From Gemmatimonadota bacterium (GTDB lineage: Bacteria; Latescibacterota; UBA2968), in NCBI GenBank assembly GCA_009838845.1, contig VXRD01000062.1, positions 1 to 43,834 on the forward strand: 43,834 nt of DNA, read 5' to 3'. This document shows, in pieces, positions 1 through 8,457 of the stretch (position 1 is the stretch's first letter; every line of letters begins with the position of its first letter). The position numbers and the translations under genes were made by a program. The notes beneath the pieces are model-generated. The model made no database searches and was not told the DNA's origin. It saw nothing but the letters and a program-made list of their open reading frames with translations.

Positions 1-13
1 AGTATATATTACC

Positions 14-59
14 ATTCGTCTATTCGTCTATTCGTCTATTCGTCTATTCGTCTATTCGT
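14..59. repeat. 8-bp tandem repeat array
   Basis: Five full copies of the unit ATTCGTCT plus a partial sixth run head to tail and stop just before the sulfatase stop codon. No coding role is visible. It is a short minisatellite of the kind that arises by replication slippage. A looser 8-bp period (TGTGTCTY) occurs near 14470. Confidence 0.9.
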
Positions 60-62
60 GCT

Positions 63-1523
63 TTATTTTAATGCGGCTTCTTTCCATTTCTGATAATTTG
101 GCGACAGACTCAACGCGCCATCGGGCTGCGGCACGAGTTCCCCATTTTGTCCCCTCGGATCGCCCCGATTTTCATTCACCTCTGCCAATCGCCTGCGCCA
201 CATCGCAATGCGCGTTTCATACGCCGGGTCTTTGGACAACTCGCAGCATTCCAATGGATCGTCATCCAGATTAAAAAATTGTTCTTCTCCCGTGTGATGA
301 AACCAGATATACTTCTCGTGCCCATCGGTCACATATTGCATGCCGTGTTCTCTTGTATAACACGTCGTATGCTCGCCCTGCACAAACGCACGCCATCCCT
401 CGTCATCTCCTCGCGCAATATCCAGAAGAGACCGCCCATCCACAGACGCCGGTATATCGACCTCGGCAGCATCGAGCAATGTGGGCATCACATCGCGCAA
501 CTCCACCGGATGATCGTACTTCATCCCTCGCTCCACATCCCGCCATGTATCGGGATACTTCACGATAAACGGAATGCGTGCAGACCCTTCGTATGCATAC
601 GTCTTCCGCCAGTGGTGGTGGTCGCCCATCATATCGCCGTGATCAGATGTAAAAATAATCAGGGTATTGCTGTATGCTTGTGGGTCCCGATGGCGCAACT
701 CGTACAGCACGCGCCCAATCTGGTGATCGATAAACGTGATATTGCCGTAATATCCCGCCCGCCCCCTATGCGTTTCGGCATCGGAACGGTGCGAACGCGG
801 TGCATTGACATCCGCGATTTTTTTGTCGAACTCCGCAGCCCAGTCTCCCACAGCGGCTTTGGGGATATTGTCATTGTCGATATACATATCCCAATACGCC
901 TGGGGCGCATCATAAGGCGAATGAGGCCGCGCAAATGAAAGCCACATAAAAAACGGTTTGGTCGGATCGCGCTGCTGCAAAAATTTAATCCCCTCGCTCG
1001 CCGTCCAGTGCGTCGGATGCAAATGCTCGGGCAAATGACTGGGCCGCGCCATCCATGAATTCCAATCGATACTGTGATCCCGATACCCGTAAGCACCTTC
1101 CTTGTGCTGATCAAAAAACAGATGATAATCGCTGATAAAATTTCCCGCCCGCCGGCCACTTTCATCCAGCACCATGTGGTGAAAACCATACAACCTGCGC
1201 TGCGGGGCATGATGCATCTTACCCACAGCCTGCGTGTGATATCCCGCTGCTGCAAGTTCCCCCGGCAATGTCGCCGGATATTCCAGCGGATGGCTCCCCG
1301 TCATTGTCAACCGCCCGTGATTCCATTGATCCATCCCCGTGATAATCCCCGCGCGTGCAGGCGTACACGACGGAACCGATGTATATGCGTGGGGGAAATG
1401 CGCCCCCCGCTCGGCCAATTCGTCGAGATACGGCGTCTCCAGCGCCGGATGCCCATCACACCCGAGGCAATCTCCGCGCTGTTGATCTGTTGTAATCAAC
1501 AGCAAATTTGGTCGCTCTGACAT
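63..1523 (-). CDS. Type I sulfatase (arylsulfatase family)
   Basis: This 486-aa protein belongs to the formylglycine-dependent sulfatases, which hydrolyse sulfate esters. The signature CTPAR places the residue that would become formylglycine at Cys53. A metal-binding Asp lies at 13 (TTDQQRGD), Lys102 sits in GKMHH, and the C-terminal metal site SDHGDMMGDH spans about 293-301. No signal peptide is seen, so it may be cytoplasmic or exported by an unrecognised route. A GAGGAT ribosome site precedes the ATG. It is the last gene of a minus-strand run, 12 bp after the second dipeptidase. The substrate (sugar, aryl or choline sulfate) cannot be told from sequence. No formylglycine-generating enzyme is in the window. 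Confidence 0.93.
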   Translation of the reverse strand: MSERPNLLLITTDQQRGDCLGCDGHPALETPYLDELAERGAHFPHAYTSVPSCTPARAGIITGMDQWNHGRLTMTGSHPLEYPATLPGELAAAGYHTQAVGKMHHAPQRRLYGFHHMVLDESGRRAGNFISDYHLFFDQHKEGAYGYRDHSIDWNSWMARPSHLPEHLHPTHWTASEGIKFLQQRDPTKPFFMWLSFARPHSPYDAPQAYWDMYIDNDNIPKAAVGDWAAEFDKKIADVNAPRSHRSDAETHRGRAGYYGNITFIDHQIGRVLYELRHRDPQAYSNTLIIFTSDHGDMMGDHHHWRKTYAYEGSARIPFIVKYPDTWRDVERGMKYDHPVELRDVMPTLLDAAEVDIPASVDGRSLLDIARGDDEGWRAFVQGEHTTCYTREHGMQYVTDGHEKYIWFHHTGEEQFFNLDDDPLECCELSKDPAYETRIAMWRRRLAEVNENRGDPRGQNGELVPQPDGALSLSPNYQKWKEAALK

Positions 1524-1535
1524 TTTTGTATCCTC

Positions 1536-2621
1536 TCACCTTTTCCACACCGACTTCAACAACCGCACCCAATTTCCCGACAACACCTTTTGAATATCCT
1601 CTTCTGAATATCCGCGCCGTTCAAAAACAGGCACCAGATTCTGCAAATCGGCAATTGTATTTAAATCTCGCGGCGACTGTTCCTGGCCATACCCCCCATC
1701 CAGATCCGTCCCAATGCCTGAATGATTCGCATTGCCAGCAAGCTGACACACATGATCGATGTGATCAACCACAGTCTCGAGCGTCGCCTCTGTGGTCTGC
1801 TCATAACACGGCACGCCCCGCTTCCACTCTGGATCGAGCATCCACGCATCAAAAGCCGCGCCAATAACTCCGCCGCGTTCTACAATTGCGCGGATCATAT
1901 CATCTGTCAACTGTCTTTGCCCCGGCGTCAGTGCCCGACAATTGTGATGGCTTGCAGCCACCGGCCCATCGTAATAATCGAGAATTTCCCAGAATGCCTG
2001 ATCAGTCGTATGTGTCATATCCACAATAATTCCCGCGGCTTTGAGCGCGTCGAGCAATGGCCTGCCCCGATCCAGCAATCCCCCTTCCGTCCCTGTTCCG
2101 TGGCAATAAGAACTCACGCCATAATGCGAAATACTCACCATTTTCAAGCCCAAATCGCGCCATTCGGACACCTGATCGGGATCGAGAATCGGATCGGCAC
2201 TTTCCATCGCCAGCACCAACCCGATAGGGGTATCTGCCGCAGGCTGTGCCCACGCCGCAACACACGTGTCCAGATCCTCAACTGTGTGAATCTGTCGGAT
2301 AATTCCCCGTCGCTCCATTGCCTTATAAAAGGCGTAATGCCCCATCCCGACACCGTAACACTGCGTCTGATCCCACATCCCCGTACGCGTCCAGCGATCA
2401 TTGGTATCAATACGCGACATCACCGTGCCAAACACAATCCCCACACGCCCCTTGTGCAACTCGGGAAACGTGGTTGTACACGACCCAAAACTGCGCGTAG
2501 TCAGTTCCGAATCGTGTACCCGCACAGTTGCCGCGGGTTGCGTGAGATCGCGATTGACCTGAATAGCGCAAAAAGCGAGGTCTAAGTGGCTATCGAAAAT
2601 AAAGTAAGTATGATCGGACAT
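1536..2621 (-). CDS. Membrane dipeptidase family (peptidase M19), copy 2
   Basis: 361-aa metallo-dipeptidase of the renal dipeptidase family, which cleaves dipeptides or related amides with a di-zinc centre. All expected ligands are visible: H12-x-D14 (DSHLDLAF), bridging Glu140 (LAMESADP), His204 (MTHTTD), His225 (ASHHNCRAL) and Asp306 (GTDLDGG). The reading frame extends 16 codons further upstream, but the ATG at 2621 is preferred because GGGGATG precedes it and the family starts there. Its start is one base from the stop of the paralogous dipeptidase upstream, so the two are surely co-transcribed and probably translationally coupled. No signal peptide is seen. Confidence 0.92.
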   Translation of the reverse strand: MSDHTYFIFDSHLDLAFCAIQVNRDLTQPAATVRVHDSELTTRSFGSCTTTFPELHKGRVGIVFGTVMSRIDTNDRWTRTGMWDQTQCYGVGMGHYAFYKAMERRGIIRQIHTVEDLDTCVAAWAQPAADTPIGLVLAMESADPILDPDQVSEWRDLGLKMVSISHYGVSSYCHGTGTEGGLLDRGRPLLDALKAAGIIVDMTHTTDQAFWEILDYYDGPVAASHHNCRALTPGQRQLTDDMIRAIVERGGVIGAAFDAWMLDPEWKRGVPCYEQTTEATLETVVDHIDHVCQLAGNANHSGIGTDLDGGYGQEQSPRDLNTIADLQNLVPVFERRGYSEEDIQKVLSGNWVRLLKSVWKR

Positions 2622-2622
2622 G

Positions 2623-3750
2623 TCATCCCCAGGCTGTATTAAAAAACCGAACCAAATTCCCATGCGCAAACCCCTTCACGTCGTCTTCTCCATAGCCGTG
2701 ATCGCGCATCAGATTTAGAAACCGCTGCAAATCGTCAATCGTATGATAATCTGTGGGCGAAAGCTCCAGACCAAATCCACCGTCCAGATCTGTGCCATAA
2801 GCCACGTGATCTGTGCTACCTGTCAGTTCGCAGATGTGATCGATGTGTTCGAGCACCGCCTTCATCGGTCGGGTTGCCGTGGTATAATGCGTACTCGGAT
2901 CGTCCCAATTCCAGGCAGGAGACAGCATCTGCTCGGCAAAAACCATCCCAATTACACCCCCCCGGTCTGTAATCGCGCGGATCATATCATCTGACAAATG
3001 CCGCTGCCCCGGCACCAATGCGCGACAATTGCAATGGCTCGCATGCACTGGCCCCTTCCAATAATCGAGAATATGCCAGAAGGTAAGATCGGCCGCATGC
3101 GTCAGATCCAGCGCAATATCGGTCTCAGACAGCGCGTCCATCAGCGCGTAAGCCGGTGGATATAGCCCGCCCACCGTACCCGTGCCATGCCCATACGTAT
3201 TGGCACCAAAATGCGTCAAAGATACAGAGCGCAGTCCCGCTTCATACCATTCGCCCACCTGATCGGGCCCCAGAATCGGATCGGCACTTTCCATCGACAA
3301 AATAAGCCCCACGGGCGTATCGTCCGATGGGTTCTCCCAGTCAGAAACACAGGCATTGAGATCTGCAACAGACTTGATAAACCGAATTTCGCCACACCGT
3401 TCCAGCGCCCGATAATACGCCAGATGAGATTGGCCTCTCGCATAAGCCACATCCTGTGTGCGCACCGCATTGTGCGTATTATCCTGTGGATTTTGCACGC
3501 GACACATAATGGTCGAAAGCATAATCCCCACGCGCCCTTTTCGCATCTCGGGCAAACAAACAGTTGGCGTAAACCGTTTGGGCTGTGGCCCCAGGCGTTT
3601 CTCCAGCGAATCTGGATGGTTTGACAATCCCCCCACCATACTGTCTTCGCGCTCGCGCAACACATATACAGACTGCGTGAGATCCCGGCGATAAAACAGT
3701 GCATTAAACGCCATATCGAGATGTCCATCAATAATTAAATATTCGCGCAT
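2623..3750 (-). CDS. Membrane dipeptidase family (peptidase M19), copy 1
   Basis: 375-aa paralogue of the next gene. It carries the full M19 metal site: H10-x-D12 (IDGHLDMAF), Glu in LSMESADP, His in LTHAAD, His in ASHCNCRAL and Asp in GTDLDGGFG. A TTG six bases upstream is an alternative start, but the ATG at 3750 is preferred. It is the first gene of the three-gene minus-strand unit, downstream of a good -35/-10 pair at 3790-3818. Two tandem M19 enzymes suggest a duplication followed by specialisation; loops between the motifs differ clearly from copy 2. Many bacterial M19 members act on D-amino-acid dipeptides or amidated compounds, but the substrate here is unknown. Confidence 0.92.
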   Translation of the reverse strand: MREYLIIDGHLDMAFNALFYRRDLTQSVYVLREREDSMVGGLSNHPDSLEKRLGPQPKRFTPTVCLPEMRKGRVGIMLSTIMCRVQNPQDNTHNAVRTQDVAYARGQSHLAYYRALERCGEIRFIKSVADLNACVSDWENPSDDTPVGLILSMESADPILGPDQVGEWYEAGLRSVSLTHFGANTYGHGTGTVGGLYPPAYALMDALSETDIALDLTHAADLTFWHILDYWKGPVHASHCNCRALVPGQRHLSDDMIRAITDRGGVIGMVFAEQMLSPAWNWDDPSTHYTTATRPMKAVLEHIDHICELTGSTDHVAYGTDLDGGFGLELSPTDYHTIDDLQRFLNLMRDHGYGEDDVKGFAHGNLVRFFNTAWG

Positions 3751-3789
3751 ATCCAATATCCCAATTCAAAGAGTTGCTCGCTCACGAGT

Positions 3790-3818
3790 AACGTAGCACG
3801 CAAATCGCTTAAGTGCAA
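3790..3818 (-). promoter_or_regulatory. Sigma-70-type promoter of dipeptidase-sulfatase unit
   Basis: On the minus strand TTGCAC (3818-3813) and TACGTT (3795-3790) are separated by 17 bp, about 40 bp before the dipeptidase ATG. The same spacing and similar hexamers recur before several genes in the window, which supports it. Confidence 0.5.
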
Positions 3819-3826
3819 GTACAAAT

Positions 3827-3859
3827 AAAAACCCCATCTTAATTGGATGGGGGTTTTTT
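3827..3859. terminator. Bidirectional rho-independent terminator
   Basis: CCCCATC (3832-3838) pairs with GATGGGG (3846-3852) around a 7-base loop, flanked by an A run on the left and TTTTTT on the right, so it can act on both strands. It follows the small membrane protein gene on the minus strand and separates it from the dipeptidase promoter. Confidence 0.85.
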
Positions 3860-3917
3860 CTTGTAGTGCGTCAAGAGACCGCGCTTGTCGTGAACAAATG
3901 GCTTTCGACCCTCGACT

Positions 3918-4148
3918 TTATTTTGTCATATCTTCAATTTCGTCCTGCACGCGCTTGCGCCACTCGCGGTCGGCATCGGATTCTTTTTTCTTTTGCACAC
4001 GTCTCTGTCTATACGGCTTACTCACGGGCTTATCTTCAACCACTTCAATAAACGGACCATCTTTGCGATTGCGACGTTTCCAATACCGAACGGATACCCA
4101 ACACAGATAAATCATTGCAGCGATAAAAATCAACAACTGTGCGGTCAT
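3918..4148 (-). CDS. Small single-pass membrane protein, unknown function
   Basis: 76-aa protein with one hydrophobic segment at the N-terminus (residues about 4-20, LLIFIAAMIYLCW) followed by a strongly basic and then mixed-charge tail (KRRNRK, QRRVQKKK). This predicts an N-out, C-in inner-membrane anchor with a cytoplasmic tail. The ATG at 4148 has GGAGG six bases upstream and is preferred to the in-frame ATG at 4160. A terminator follows the gene. I do not recognise a family. The good ribosome site, terminator and plausible topology argue that it is real. Confidence 0.65.
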   Translation of the reverse strand: MTAQLLIFIAAMIYLCWVSVRYWKRRNRKDGPFIEVVEDKPVSKPYRQRRVQKKKESDADREWRKRVQDEIEDMTK

Positions 4149-4335
4149 GTAAGCCTCCATTTACGCGATTATTTCACTTCATAAAATATCATAAATAATA
4201 AGCCGCGTCAAGCGGTGAATTGCCTAATTTGAGACATTTTTTATTTTGCAAATAGGGGCTTGTCTCACTCTATAAATTCTCTTAACTTTTTTAGATGCAA
4301 CAGGCTCAAAACGCACGCATCCAAAGGAATAATAC

Positions 4336-5697
4336 ATGTCTCCACTCCACTTAGCTAAAACTTGCGAACTCCATGTCCATCCCGGCGGATGCTTGACCGC
4401 CGAAGACCTCATAGAACTCGGCAAAGACCTTTACGAAGACATTGACTGGACGCTCTTTACCGACGCCTACGAAGAAGCTTATGGCATTCGCCCGGATCCC
4501 ATCGCACTCTATCGCGATGCCATCTCCAATCCAACCGTGGGACTTGCCAAATTTAAAGAACACTACATCTACACCGAAAAAGATGGGGGCGACTTTGGCC
4601 GGTTTAAAGCCAAATTCAACCTCATCAGCAGCCTTTTGAGGCATCCGCCCGAAAGACAGGAACTCCTGATCAAGGCGTTTTTCAAAGCACATGACCGGCA
4701 TCGCAAAGAAGGTATCACCTTTATCGAATACCGTTGCAGCGGCGGTGGGGAAACGCGAGAGGGATTCATCGACTTTCACCGCACAAACGCCCAAATTCTC
4801 TCAAACGCATCGCAAAACAACACAACCGCGCGCTACATCGTCACTCTGCGCCGCCAGACCGCGCAGCAAGACTACGAATGGGTGCAAAAACTCATAGATG
4901 AAAACCCCGAACTCATACCCACCATCGTCGGCATTGACTTTGCCGATATAGAAGAAGGCTACCCCCCCAAAGACAACCGCGCACTCTTCCAACATGTACA
5001 CATAGACAACCAGCAACGCCCCGAACGCGCCCTCGAAATCACCTATCATGTGGGCGAAAGCTATTTCGACAAATCCCTCGAAAGCGCGATACGCTGGTGT
5101 CACGAAGCCGCCGAAATGGGCGCCAGGCGATTGGGCCATGCCACGGCGCTCGGCCTCGACCCGGCAGTCGCGATTGCGCGCCGCCCCGATGCACACACCA
5201 AAGAACGGGTTAGCGAACGCCTCGACCAGATCGCCTACGATCTCACGCACGCCTCTGAACTTTTGGCCTTCGATATCGAAGTGAACGCCAGCGCACTCCA
5301 AACCGAACGACAAACCCTGAAAAATCGAACACCCGAAGAAATAGTCGAGCGCCCATATAATCCCCAACGCCTCGAAGAAATCCGCAACCGCCAGCAATTT
5401 GTTCTCAACCACCTCACAAAACTCGGCACAGTCATCGAAACGTGCCCCACCTCCAATCTCCGCATAGGCGGCGTGCCCGATCCCGCTCATCACCCCATCC
5501 ACACATTCCTCAAATCAAATGTCAACCTCGTCATCGGCGCAGACGACCCCGGCATCTTCGACAGCCCGCTCGCCAGCGAAATCGACTGGGCACTCACCCA
5601 CACCAACTGGACACCAGAAGCTCTGGACAAACGCCTCGGCGATCCCCGCCGGTTTCAACTGGGAAGCCTGCGCCACCACCACAGATCTGACAGTTAG
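4336..5697 (+). CDS. Adenosine deaminase family protein
   Basis: 453-aa member of the adenosine/AMP deaminase family, zinc hydrolases that deaminate purine nucleosides or related rings. The whole active site is present: HVH (His13, His15), HVGE (His238, catalytic Glu241), GH (His268), the CPTSN motif at 370-374, and ADDPG with Asp403-Asp404. The protein is about 100 residues longer than typical enzymes; the extra length lies mainly at about 280-355, before CPTSN, so specificity may differ. AAAGGA precedes the ATG. It is monocistronic, with a large regulatory gap after it. A weak TTGCAA / TATAAA pair lies at 4246-4276, and a 7-bp inverted repeat TGAGACA/TGTCTCA (4230-4236, 4261-4267) overlaps it and could be an operator. 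Confidence 0.88.
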   Translation: MSPLHLAKTCELHVHPGGCLTAEDLIELGKDLYEDIDWTLFTDAYEEAYGIRPDPIALYRDAISNPTVGLAKFKEHYIYTEKDGGDFGRFKAKFNLISSLLRHPPERQELLIKAFFKAHDRHRKEGITFIEYRCSGGGETREGFIDFHRTNAQILSNASQNNTTARYIVTLRRQTAQQDYEWVQKLIDENPELIPTIVGIDFADIEEGYPPKDNRALFQHVHIDNQQRPERALEITYHVGESYFDKSLESAIRWCHEAAEMGARRLGHATALGLDPAVAIARRPDAHTKERVSERLDQIAYDLTHASELLAFDIEVNASALQTERQTLKNRTPEEIVERPYNPQRLEEIRNRQQFVLNHLTKLGTVIETCPTSNLRIGGVPDPAHHPIHTFLKSNVNLVIGADDPGIFDSPLASEIDWALTHTNWTPEALDKRLGDPRRFQLGSLRHHHRSDS

Positions 5698-5732
5698 ACA
5701 AATCAATTCTTAAACGCCGAAAAAAGTGTACC

Positions 5733-5790
5733 ATTTTGGAACTTACTCCAAAATAGTTGAAATAATTTGGAGCTATCCTCCTAAATAGTT
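5733..5790. promoter_or_regulatory. Paired inverted repeats upstream of permease
   Basis: ATTTTGGA (5733-5740) and TCCAAAAT (5747-5754) form a perfect 8-bp inverted repeat with a 6-base spacer. A second, imperfect copy TTTGGAG/CTCCTAAA lies at 5766-5785. Both are followed by AATAGTT, and their centres are about 32 bp apart, close to three helical turns. This looks like a pair of protein-binding sites upstream of the sigma-54 promoter. The binding protein is unknown. Confidence 0.45.
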
Positions 5791-5822
5791 CAGTTTCAAG
5801 GCATAGATTATTTGTGTACCAA

Positions 5823-5861
5823 GTGTCCGAAAACGGACACCACTGTATCATTATCGGACAC
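5823..5861. promoter_or_regulatory. Palindromic activator site plus half-site
   Basis: GTGTCCG-AAAA-CGGACAC (5823-5840) is a perfect palindrome, and a further half-site CGGACAC lies at 5855-5861. The palindrome is about 85-100 bp upstream of the -24 element, the usual position of an enhancer-binding-protein site for sigma-54 promoters. That it binds an NtrC-family activator is inference. Confidence 0.6.
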
Positions 5862-5925
5862 TTATGTGGGAATGCCAATTTCCTATTTTTACTTAACCTG
5901 TTGAAAAATATACACAAAAAACTTT

Positions 5926-5941
5926 TGGCACGGTTATTGCT
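5926..5941 (+). promoter_or_regulatory. Sigma-54 (-24/-12) promoter
   Basis: TGGCACG-GTTA-TTGCT matches the sigma-54 consensus (TGGCACG N4 TTGCW) at every specified position, with the invariant GG and GC ten bases apart. It lies about 50 bp before the permease ATG and in the same direction. Together with the upstream palindrome it makes a complete sigma-54 control region. Confidence 0.88.
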
Positions 5942-5991
5942 ATTAAAAAATAACACTTGATAGCCTATCTTATATTTCAACAGGAGGAACC

Positions 5992-8373
5992 ATGTTCAAA
6001 AATCACATCACCGTCGCCATCCGCACACTCTTGCGTCACAAAGTCTATTCTTTTGTCAACATCTCTGGACTCGCCGTTGGTATTGCGTGCTGCATGTTGA
6101 TCATGCTCTTTGTACAGGACGAACTGAGCTACGATAGATTTCACAAAAATGCCAATCAAATCTATCGCGTTTTGTGGGACGGCCGATACGGCGACAACGA
6201 ATGGACCATTCCCTATGTATCGGTACCCATATCTGAAACCCTGAAAGAACAATTTCCAGAGGTCGTTCACAGCACGCGATTGAGACGAGAAAGCCAAACC
6301 TTTCATCGAGAATCCAATTATGTCATCGAAAAAAATTTCTACTACGCAGAAAGCAGCTTTTTCGATGTCTTTACCATCCCCTTCATCGCGGGAGATTCCG
6401 CAACAGCACTCAATTCTCCCAACGCCGTCATTCTCACCGAACAAAGCGCGCAGCGTTACTTTCCCAATCGCGATCCAATGGGGCAAACTCTTGAACTCAA
6501 CGATGGTACATCGCTCCAGGTCACGGGCGTGGTCAAAGAATTTCCACCCCAGTCCCACTTTCACTTCGACTTTCTCGCCCCCCTCGAAACACTCCCCATT
6601 ATCGAGCGTAGAAAATCAGCCTGGGGATCGGCCACTGTTTATACGTACCTCGTGTTAAAAGACGGGGCATCTGCCTCTGAATTGCAAACCAAATTTACGG
6701 CTTATGTTCGCGAACACATCTTGAGCAAAATGCCACCCATGCCCGGCTACCACACCAACTACCTCATTCAACCCCTCACAGACATCCATCTATATTCGAA
6801 CCTCAAATATGAAATCACTGCAAATAGCAATATCATGTATGTCTATATCTTTTCACTCATCGCAATTTTTGTCCTGCTACTCGCCTGCATTAACTTCGTC
6901 AACCTCTCCACAGCGCGTTCATCAACCCGCGCCCGCGAAGTCGGCGTTCGAAAAGTACTCGGCTCTCATCGCTCGCAACTCATCCGCCAATTCTTCTCCG
7001 AATCCACCATCTGCGTCGCCTTCTCAAGTATTCTGGCAATTGGTATGTGCGAATTGGGACTGCCACTCCTCAACAGCCTTGCGAACAAACACCTCACAAT
7101 GGGCAGCCTGGTCGCGCCCCATGTGCTCATTGGATTATTCGCTCTCATCATCGCCGTCGGTCTTTCAGCCGGCATGTATCCCGCACTTTATCTCTCCTCA
7201 TTCTGGCCTGTTACAGCACTCAAAGGATATATATCATCGGGCAAAGCCTATCTTCGCAATGGACTGGTCATCGCACAGTTTTGCATTTCCATCAGCCTCC
7301 TGGTCGGCACCCTCGTCGTTCGCGACCAGATTCATTTCGCACAAAATAAACACCTCGGATTTGACAAAGAACACGTCCTCATTCTTCAGGGAATACCGCG
7401 TACCATGACCTCCCCCAGACAAGCCATGACATTCAGAGACCAATTTGAAACGCTGCCGCAGATAGCTACAGCCTCACTCAATACGGGCATACCAGGGCGT
7501 GATTTTGATTCTATGCTCTTCGTTCCCGAACAACCGGCAAATTATGAAAAAACATCTCTCACATACACATTGGCAGATGAAAAATACGTCGAGGCATTGA
7601 ATATAGAAATTGTAGAAGGTCGTAACTTTTCTCCCGCAGAACATGCAACAGATGTCTCTGCATTTCTCGTCAACCAATCCGCTGTCAAAGCCCTGGGGTG
7701 GCAAACCGCACTTGGGAAAAAACTCAAAAGAGGCAGCGGAATCGAAGGGACAATTATCGGTGTGGTATCCGATTTTCACATCGGCTCTCTCAAACAGGAA
7801 ATTGAACCACTCGTCCTGCCCTATCTGCACCGATCCCCAATGTACCTCGCCATTCGCCTCCACCCCGGCAACGTCGCAGAAGCCATTTCTGCGGTTGAAG
7901 AAACCTGGAAAAAGCTCGCACCAAATCAGCCGTTCAGCTACACATTCTTAGACCAGGATTACGCCAGACTCTACAATCGCGAACAACAAATGTCCCACGT
8001 CTTCCAAATCTTTTCCGGCCTCGCCATCCTCATCGCCTGCCTCGGCCTCTTTGGTCTGGCTGCGTTTACCACCCAACAGCGCACCAAAGAAATCGGCATT
8101 CGCAAAATACTCGGAGCCTCTGTATCAGGCATTGTATGCTTACTCTCCAAAGACTTTCTCAAACTCGTCCTCATCGCCAATCTCGTCGCCTGGCCGATTG
8201 CATACTACGCGATGAACCAGTGGCTCCAGAGCTTCGCTTACCGCATCAACCTAAGCATCGGCACATTTATCCTGAGTGGCCTCATCGCCCTGTTCATCGC
8301 GCTTCTGACCGTCAGTTATCAAGCCATCAAAGCTGCACGAGCGAATCCCGTGGAAGCCTTGCGGTATGAGTAA
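5992..8373 (+). CDS. FtsX/MacB-type ABC transporter permease (orphan)
   Basis: 793-aa permease with MacB_PCD-like periplasmic domains and two FtsX-like membrane parts. Hydrophobic segments are seen near residues 20-40, 280-305, 340-360, 375-400, 425-445, 675-700, 725-745 and 760-780, giving about eight TM helices. Motifs typical of the family occur: ARSSTRAREVGVRKVLG and TTQQRTKEIGIRKILGA before TM segments, and an ANPVEALRYE end. No ATPase is fused or adjacent, so it would use one encoded elsewhere. AGGAGG precedes the ATG. Control by sigma-54 is likely. Paralogous to the permease at 37319. Likely role: export of a small molecule or peptide, or lipoprotein or envelope-stress handling; the cargo is unknown. 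Confidence 0.88.
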   Translation: MFKNHITVAIRTLLRHKVYSFVNISGLAVGIACCMLIMLFVQDELSYDRFHKNANQIYRVLWDGRYGDNEWTIPYVSVPISETLKEQFPEVVHSTRLRRESQTFHRESNYVIEKNFYYAESSFFDVFTIPFIAGDSATALNSPNAVILTEQSAQRYFPNRDPMGQTLELNDGTSLQVTGVVKEFPPQSHFHFDFLAPLETLPIIERRKSAWGSATVYTYLVLKDGASASELQTKFTAYVREHILSKMPPMPGYHTNYLIQPLTDIHLYSNLKYEITANSNIMYVYIFSLIAIFVLLLACINFVNLSTARSSTRAREVGVRKVLGSHRSQLIRQFFSESTICVAFSSILAIGMCELGLPLLNSLANKHLTMGSLVAPHVLIGLFALIIAVGLSAGMYPALYLSSFWPVTALKGYISSGKAYLRNGLVIAQFCISISLLVGTLVVRDQIHFAQNKHLGFDKEHVLILQGIPRTMTSPRQAMTFRDQFETLPQIATASLNTGIPGRDFDSMLFVPEQPANYEKTSLTYTLADEKYVEALNIEIVEGRNFSPAEHATDVSAFLVNQSAVKALGWQTALGKKLKRGSGIEGTIIGVVSDFHIGSLKQEIEPLVLPYLHRSPMYLAIRLHPGNVAEAISAVEETWKKLAPNQPFSYTFLDQDYARLYNREQQMSHVFQIFSGLAILIACLGLFGLAAFTTQQRTKEIGIRKILGASVSGIVCLLSKDFLKLVLIANLVAWPIAYYAMNQWLQSFAYRINLSIGTFILSGLIALFIALLTVSYQAIKAARANPVEALRYE

Positions 8374-8408
8374 TAGCAGAAGTGATAGTCTGCCCCCAAT
8401 CCACATGC

Positions 8409-8437
8409 TTGACATACTGGATTCAAAACCGTATTTT
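8409..8437 (+). promoter_or_regulatory. Sigma-70-type promoter for PhyH gene
   Basis: TTGACA (8409-8414) and TATTTT (8432-8437) are exactly 17 bp apart, 20 bp before the GTG start of the dioxygenase, leaving a leader with an AAAGGAG ribosome site. Confidence 0.65.
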
Positions 8438-8457
8438 CCGCATCAAAGGAGAACACT

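Noticed and set aside
4801-5502. 233-codon antisense ORF in the adenosine deaminase gene
   Set aside because: Shadow of a strongly biased coding frame; composition repetitive and no ribosome site.
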